From: Theropithecus gelada
Lineage: Eukaryota > Chordata > Mammalia > Primates > Cercopithecidae
NCBI RefSeq assembly: GCF_003255815.1
Contig: NC_037670.1
Span: forward strand, 32,536,573 to 32,600,572
DNA: 64,000 nucleotides
Direction: 5' to 3'
Shown in pieces: positions 57,584-64,000 of this stretch. Each line of letters begins with the position of its first letter. The stretch's first letter is position 1. The position numbers and the translations under genes are program-made. The notes beneath the pieces were generated by a model. It saw nothing but the letters and a program-made list of their open reading frames with translations. It was not told the origin of the DNA and made no database searches.

Positions 57584-58490
57584 ATATCTAACAAAAGAGT
57601 TGTATTTAAAATATTTAAATAACTCTCCACACCCAATAATAAGAAAGCAAAAACCAAATAAACATATGAATAAAACCTTGAGCAGGTTCTTTGCTAAATA
57701 AGATGTCAAAATCAGAAATAATCAGTGACTCTGCTCAGCAGCATCAGTCACTAGTAAATTAACACCACTACAAAATACCATTATAACTTCATAGAATGAC
57801 TAAAATTTTAAAAGCCTGAGTACACAAAATGTTGGAAGAAACTTGAACTCTTACACTGCTGCTGGGAATGTAAAATGGTGCAGTTACCTGTAAAAAAGTT
57901 TAGTAGCTACTTAAAAAGTCAAACACTGATGTACTATGTGATTAATTTATTTCATTCCTGGGTATTTACCTAAGAGAAATGAATGCAAGTGTTCAGTCAA
58001 AACTTGTACCCAAATGTTCATAACACTTGTATTTGTAATTCCCCAAAACTTCACACTACCCAAATGTCCATCAACATGATAGATATAACACATTTTGTTA
58101 TATCTATACAATAGGCACTGCACAGCAATAAAACAAATAAACTGTTAGTCGGTGTTGCAACTTGAATGAATCTCAAATTAAGTATGCTAAGTGAAAAATA
58201 GAAACAAAAAATTATATACCACATTATTTCATCCCATTTGTATAAAATGCAAGAAAATGTAAATTAATCCAAAATGACAGAAAGATCAGTGGTTGCCTGG
58301 GGATAAGTGAAGTGAGATGGAGAGGGGTAAAATGGAGGAACAACAAAGGCATACAAAGATTTGGGGGACAATTAATATAATAACTATCCTTATTTTCATT
58401 ATACATATATCAAAACTTACTAAATTGTACTCTTTAAATATGTTCAGTTTATTCTACATCATTTATATCTCGATAAAGTTGATAAAATAT
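57584..58490 (+). mobile_element. Old L1, 3' end
   Basis: 'ACTGCTGCTGGGAATGTAAAATGG', 'TTCCTGGGTATTTACCTAAGAG', 'AAATGTCCATCAACATGATAGA' and 'ACTAAATTGTACTCTTTAAATATG' are distal L1 words in sense orientation. Confidence 0.8.
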
Positions 58491-59636
58491 ATAAGCAATT
58501 CAAACCTTGGACCCAGCTGCCATCCATAAAGCAGTCCTAGGATCAGGCTTCAGCACTGCTCTACTGTGATTAACAGTCATTTAAAATGGAGATCTATGAA
58601 TTATCTGACAAAGAGTTCAAAGAATTATTCAAATAATTGTCTTAAAGTAGCTTAATGGCTTACAAAGGAATTAGGATAACTAAGTAAAATTACGAAAACA
58701 ATCCATAAACACAGTTAGAATTTTGGGAAGAAAAAGGAAACAATAAAAAATAATTAAAACAGATATCCTGGAGCTGTAGAAGACAATGACTGAAAAATTC
58801 AAAAGAGAACTCCATTAGCAGACACAATTACGCAGAATTAAAAATAAACAGATCATTTGAAATTATCCAGTGAGAGAAACAAAAAGAAAAAAAATGAAAA
58901 AGAGTAAAGAAAGGCTACATGACTTATGAAACACTATTGAGTAAATCAATATATGCATTATGGGATCCTCAGAAGAACTAGAGGATGAGAAAGGGACAGG
59001 AAACTTACTTAAAGAAATGATGACAGAACATTTCCTGAGTCTGGGGAGGAAAATGAACATCCAGCTGGATGATGCCCAAAGAACCACAAATAGGCTGAAT
59101 GTCAAGAGGTATGTAGCACGACACATTATAATAAAATAGGCAAAAGTCAAAGACAAAGAGATAATTTTGAAAGCAGCAAGAGAAAAATGACTTGTCACAA
59201 ACTAGGGAAATTTCATGAGACTATCAGGAGATTTCTCAGCAAAAACCTTTCAGGCCAGTAGAGTGGAATGATGTATTCAAAGTTTTGAAACAAACAAACA
59301 AACAAACAAACAAAGACTTGCCAACTAAGAATAATATCCCCAGTGAAGCTGGATCTCAGAAATGAAAAAGAGATAAAGATTTTCTGAGATATACCCAGGA
59401 AGTTCCTCAACACTAGATGTGCCTTATAAGGTATGCTAAAGGGAGGTCTTCAACTTGAAATGAAAAGGCACTAATAAGAAACATGAAAACTTGAGAAAGT
59501 ATAAAACTCACTGTTAAAGGTAAGTATCTACTAAAATTCAGAATACTTTAATACTGTAATGGTGGTATATAAATCACTTTTAACTTTAGTATAAAAGTTA
59601 AAAGACAAAAGTATTAAAAACAACTATAACTACTGT
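58491..59636 (+). mobile_element. L1, ORF1-side segment
   Basis: 'GACAAAGAGTTCAAAGAATTATTCAAATAATTG' region and following A-rich sequence resemble the proximal part of L1PB/L1MA elements in sense orientation. No intact ORF1. Confidence 0.6.
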
Positions 59637-60150
59637 GATAGTTAATCATATGTGTCAATTTGGCTGGTTAAGGATTTTCCAAGATAGTGGTATTTCTAGA
59701 TGTGTCTGTGAAGGTGTTTCTGAAAGAGATTAACATTTGAATCAGTAGACTAAGTAAAGAAGATCCACCCTTACCAATCTAGTCAGACCTCATCCAATCC
59801 AATGGGGCCCAGGAGGGAAGAAAATGGTGCAGGAAAGGTAAATTTCCTCTCTCTTCTGAAGCTTGGAGAGCCATCTTCTCCTGCTCTTGGATACTGGAGC
59901 TCCTCGTATTTGGTCCTTTGGACTCCAGGATTTACACTAACACTCCCTTCTCCAACCCTCCATGGTTCTCAGGCCCTTGGACTCATATTAAATTACACCA
60001 CTGACTTTTCTGGTTCTCCATCTTGCAGATGGCATGCATGGAGCTTCTTGGCCTTCATAATCATGTGAGTCAATTTTCACAATAAATGTCCTCTTTTATA
60101 TATATATATATATTCTATTAGTTTTGATCCTCTGAAGAACCCTAATACAG
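59637..60150 (+). mobile_element. MLT2-type (ERVL) LTR
   Basis: Begins 'TGATAGTTAATCATATGTGTC' and contains 'GAGATTAACATTTGAATCAGTAGAC', 'CTCATCCAATCCAA', 'CTTGGCCTTCATAATCATGTGAG' and AATAAA at 60083-60088, followed by '(TA)n' and 'GAAGAACCCTAATACAG'. Inserted between L1 segments. Confidence 0.75.
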
Positions 60151-62283
60151 CTAAAATAATTTATTAATAGATACATAATATAAAAAGATATAATTATGAC
60201 TTCAATAACATAAAATATGTATGTGGGGGGAAGAAGTGTAGAGCTTCTGTATGTGATCAAAGTGAAATTATTATCAGCTTAAAATAATGTTTTATGTAAG
60301 CCTTATGGTGATCACCAAGAATAACCTGTAGTAAATACATTAAAATTAAAAGAATCAAAGCATACCACTACAGAAAAAAACCATCAAATCAAAAAGACAG
60401 TGGGAGAGCAAGAAAAGAACAATGAATCACAAAACAGACAGAAAATAATTAAAATGGCAGTAGTAAGTTCTTGGCAGCAGTAAAGTAAAGTAATCAACAA
60501 TTACTTAAAATGTAAATGGATTTAAATATCCACTTAAAAGATACAGGGTGGCTGAATATATTTTTTTAAAAAGATCCCACTAAAATGCTGTCTACAAGAG
60601 ACTCACTTGAGAGTTTAGAACTCACATAGGCTGAAAGTGAAAGTTATTCCATGAAAATGGTAACCAAATGAGAGCAGGGGTGGCTAGATTTTATATTGTA
60701 CAAAATAGGCTTTACACCAAAAACTATCATAGGACAAAGAAGGTCATTATATCATGAAAAAGGAGTCCATTCATAAAGAGGATATAACAAGCACAAATAT
60801 ATATGTACCCAACACTGGAATACCTAAATATAAAAACAAATATTAACAGAACTGAGGGGAGAAATGAACAGTAGTATGATAATCATAGGAGACTTTGATA
60901 CCCCAGTTTCAACAATGAATACATCACCCAGAGAGAAGATCAAAAAGGAAAGAGCAGACTTACCAAACAGATTTATACAAAACACTTCAGCCAACAGGAG
61001 AAGAATGCACATTCTTTTCTAGCACACACTAAATATTATCCAGGATAGACTATAGGTTAGCCCCCAAAAAAGTCTTAAGGAAATTAAAATCATATTAAAC
61101 ATCCAACCATAATGATATTAAACCACCAAACTAGAAATCAGTAACAAGAGGAAAATTGAAAAATTCACAAATATGTGAAAATTAACACGCTACCGAACAA
61201 CCAATAAATCGAAGAAAAAATCAAAAGAGAAATTAGAAAATATTGAGACAATGAAAATGGAAGCACAACATTCAAAAACGTTGGAATGCACTGAAAACCA
61301 TTTTAAGAAGTTTATAGCAAAGAATACCTACCTGAAAAAAGAAAGATTTCAAACAACCTAACTTCTCAAGAAGTTAGAAAAAGAATAACAAACTAAGCCC
61401 AAAGTCAGTAGAAGAAAAAAATAATAATAAAAGTAGAGCAGAAAAAAAGTCAAATAGAGAATTTTTTATAAAATTCGAAAAGATTTGTAGAAGTAAAGCT
61501 TGTTGTTTTTTAGACGTTTCCACATTGATTTTATAAAACGAGCATTATCCTGATACCAGTGTTGGTCAAGGATACTAAAAGATAAAACAGAAACAGAAAC
61601 AGAAACTGAAAGCCAATATACCTGATGAACATGATGCAAAAGTCCTCAACAAAATACTAACAAGCAGGATTCAATGGCACATTCAAAGGATGATACAACA
61701 TGATTTAGTGAATCTTATTCCTGGGAGGCTAGGATGATTCAACACAAGCATATCAATGAATATGATACACCAAGTTAGCAGAAAGAAGGATAGACGTTAT
61801 CATCACTATAGATGTAGAAAAAGCATTTGACAGAATTCAACAAACTTTCATGATAAAGACTTCAACGAATTAGGCATAGAAGGAATATACTTCAACATAA
61901 CAAAGTCTATATATGACAAACTCACAGGTAAAACACACAGTGGTGAAAACCTAAAAGCTTTTCCTCTTACATCAGGAACAAGACAAGGATGGCCACTCTT
62001 TCTACTTCTATTCAATATAGTACTAGAAGTCCTAGCCAGAGCAATTAGAAAAAAAAAAAGAGAGAGAGAGAGAGAAAAAGAAAAGCACCCACATCATAAC
62101 GAAGTAAAATTGTCTCTGTTTGCATATGACATGATGCTATACATTAAAAACCCTAGAGACCCCACCAAAAAACTATTAGAACTAGTAAATGAGTTCAGCA
62201 AAGTTGCAAGATACAAAATAAGCATACAAAAATCAGTAGCATGTCTATACCTTATAGGTAAACTATCTAAAAAAGAAATTTTA

Positions 62284-62610
62284 GGCCAAGTGCGGTGGCT
62301 CACGCCTGTAATCCCAGGCGTGTAATCCTAGGCCTTTGGGAGGCCAAGGTGAGTGGATCACCTGAGGTCAGGGGTTCAAGACCAGCCTGACTGACATGGT
62401 GAAACCCCACCTCTACCAAAAAAAAATAAATGAATAAAACAAAAATTAGCCGGGCATGGTGGCACTTGCTTGTAATCCTGGCTACTTGGGAGGCTGAGGC
62501 AGGAGAATTATTTGAACTCAGGAGGCAGAGGTTGCAGTGCGCGGAGATCGTGCCACTGCACTCCAGCCTGGGTGACAGAGTGAGACTTCGTCTCAAAAAA
62601 AAAAAAAAAG
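62284..62610 (+). mobile_element. Alu SINE with small internal duplication
   Basis: Alu with a short duplicated 'GTAATCC(C/T)AGGC' segment at 62309-62333 near its 5' end. Poly(A) at 62595-62609. Confidence 0.94.
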
Positions 62611-62626
62611 AAAGAGAGAGAAAAAT

Positions 62627-62900
62627 GGCTCACGCCTATAATCCCAGCACTTTGGGAGGCCGAGGTGGGCGGATCAGGAGGTTAGAAGATCGAGACCATC
62701 CTGGCTAACACAGTGAAACCCCGTCTCTACTAAAAATACAAAAAAATTAGCCGGGCGTGGTGACGGGCGCCTGTAGTCCCAGCTACTCAGGAGGCTGAAG
62801 CAGGAGAATGGCGTGAACCTGGGAGGTGGGGCTTGCAGTGAGCCGAGATCGCAGCACTGCACTCCAGCCTGGGTGACTCCATCTCAAAAAACAAAAATAA
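62627..62900 (+). mobile_element. AluY-like SINE, 5'-truncated, next to previous Alu
   Basis: Starts within the Alu at 'GGCTCACGCCTATAATCC', 16 bases after the tail of the preceding Alu. AluY-like body. It lacks about 15 bases before the terminal 'CTCCATCTC'. Confidence 0.93.
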
Positions 62901-64000
62901 AAGGAAGAAAGAAATTGTTAAAATCTCATTTAAAAAAACATCAAAAAGAATAAAATGCTTAGAAATAAATTTAATCAAAGAAATGAGAGATCTATATACT
63001 GAAAACTGTAAAATATTAATGAAAGAAATTGAAGAAGACATAAACAAATGGAATTCTATGTTCATGGATTTAAAGAATGAATACTGTTAAAATCCTAATA
63101 CCCAAAGCAGTCTACAGGTACAACACAATCCCTATCAAAATTCCAATGGCATTTTTCACAGAAATAGAAAAAAAATTGTAAAATTCATAAGGAAATACAA
63201 AAGACCCAAATAGGCAAAACAATATTAAGCAAGAAAAGAAAAGCTAGAGGGATCACATTTACTGATTTCAAAATATATCACAATGCTACAAATGTCAAAT
63301 TATGGCACTGAGATGAAAACAGACACATGGGCTAATGTAACAGAATTAAAAGCCCCAAAATAAATCCACACATTTACAGTCAGTTAATGCTTGACAAGGT
63401 TTCCAAGAACAAACCATGGGGAGAGAGTCGTCTCTTCAATGAATGATTTTCGGAAAACTGCATACCCACCTGCAGAAGAATGAAACTGGACCAGTATCTC
63501 ACAACATATACAAAAATCAACTAAAAATGTATTAAACACTTAAACACAAGGCCAGTAGCTATAAAACTATTCAAAAAACACATAGAGAAAATATTCTTGA
63601 CATTGGTCTTAGAAATGAGTTTTTTTGTCATGACACCAAAAGCATGAGCAATTAAAGCAAAAATAGACAAGTTGTATTTCATAAAACTAAAAAGCTTCAC
63701 ACAGCAAAGGCAACAATAAAAGAGATAAACAACTTAAAAAACAGGAAAAAATATTTGCAAACCATTCAGTCATTTGATAAGTGGTTAATATCCAAAATAT
63801 ATAGAAACTCTTACAACTCAATAACAAAAAGCCCAATTTAAAAGTGGGCAAATAACCTGAATAGGTATCTTTGCAAAGAAGACATAGAAATGATCGAGAG
63901 ATATTTGAAAGGGTCCTCAACATTAGTAATGATCAGAGAAACAAAAATCAAAATCACAATGGGGTCTCATCTCAACACTTGTTGGAATGACTATCATTAA

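Larger units (their letters stand above)
60151..64000 (+). mobile_element. L1 LINE ORF2 region, runs off the window
   Basis: Sense L1. Recognisable decayed ORF2 segments are an endonuclease-like GDFDTP at 60890-60905, IDVEKAFDRIQ at about 61808-61840, a TSGTRQGWPL block at about 61970-62000, and an AYDMM (reverse-transcriptase YxDD-region) at about 62120. Many stops and frameshifts. Two Alus interrupt it. Confidence 0.85.

Overview
This window is vertebrate, specifically primate, genomic DNA. It has no operons and no dense gene packing, is full of Alu SINEs, L1 LINEs, MaLR/THE1-type LTR elements, MIRs and Tigger transposons, and holds a few single-exon, TATA-driven, cysteine-rich genes of the hair keratin-associated protein (KRTAP) family. 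An AluY at 55120-55420 carries diagnostic variants that I recall as typical of Old World monkey AluYR subfamilies (for example 'GCTCAAGCCTG', 'GAGATCCGGCCACTG') and has a perfect 14-bp target-site duplication. The best guess is therefore a cercopithecoid monkey (macaque/baboon/guenon type) rather than human. That is inference from one repeat.

Layout. All KRTAP loci lie on the + strand. KRTAP13-2 (10199-10726) is an intact 175-residue high-sulfur KAP gene with a TATA box and a polyA signal. A badly decayed KAP13-like pseudogene lies at 20341-20731. A KRTAP23-1-position gene (28542-28844) begins as a normal KAP13-type protein, then leaves frame after residue 52 through a net 2-bp insertion; the old KAP13 frame stays open all the way to its ordinary C-terminus at 29071. 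KRTAP27-1 (39757-40377) is intact at 206 residues, with a TATA box. A previously unlabelled (to me) KRTAP27/26-like pseudogene lies near 48071-48500. The order 13-2, 23-1, 27-1 matches, from memory, the 21q22.1 KRTAP cluster of human read on its minus strand.

The remainder is repeat DNA and unassigned intergenic sequence. From 1 to about 5420 an old + strand L1 is interrupted by a complete MaLR provirus (2307-4636) and an Alu. A 5'-truncated L1 lies on the - strand at 13745-15512. A Tigger1-like DNA transposon (31761-33781) contains a nested ERV1-type LTR. A 7SL RNA retropseudogene lies at 31243-31536. A retroviral protease fragment on the - strand is near 50430-50560. From 55430 to the end there are old L1s interrupted by a second MaLR provirus (55663-57583), an MLT2-type LTR (59637-60150) and two adjacent Alus (62284-62900).

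Function. KAPs are matrix proteins of the hair shaft that are cross-linked by disulfides to keratin intermediate filaments; the genes here would be expected to act in hair follicle cortex. Two KRTAP promoters share an ACACCCAGGT box a few bases upstream of TATA; KRTAP23-1 keeps most of the box but has lost its TATA. I found no novel multi-gene system. The most interesting items are the double-frame KRTAP23-1 locus, the KRTAP27-like pseudogene, a perfect 20-bp inverted repeat upstream of KRTAP23-1, and a 110-bp unit duplicated 700 bp apart, one copy of which splits a MIR.
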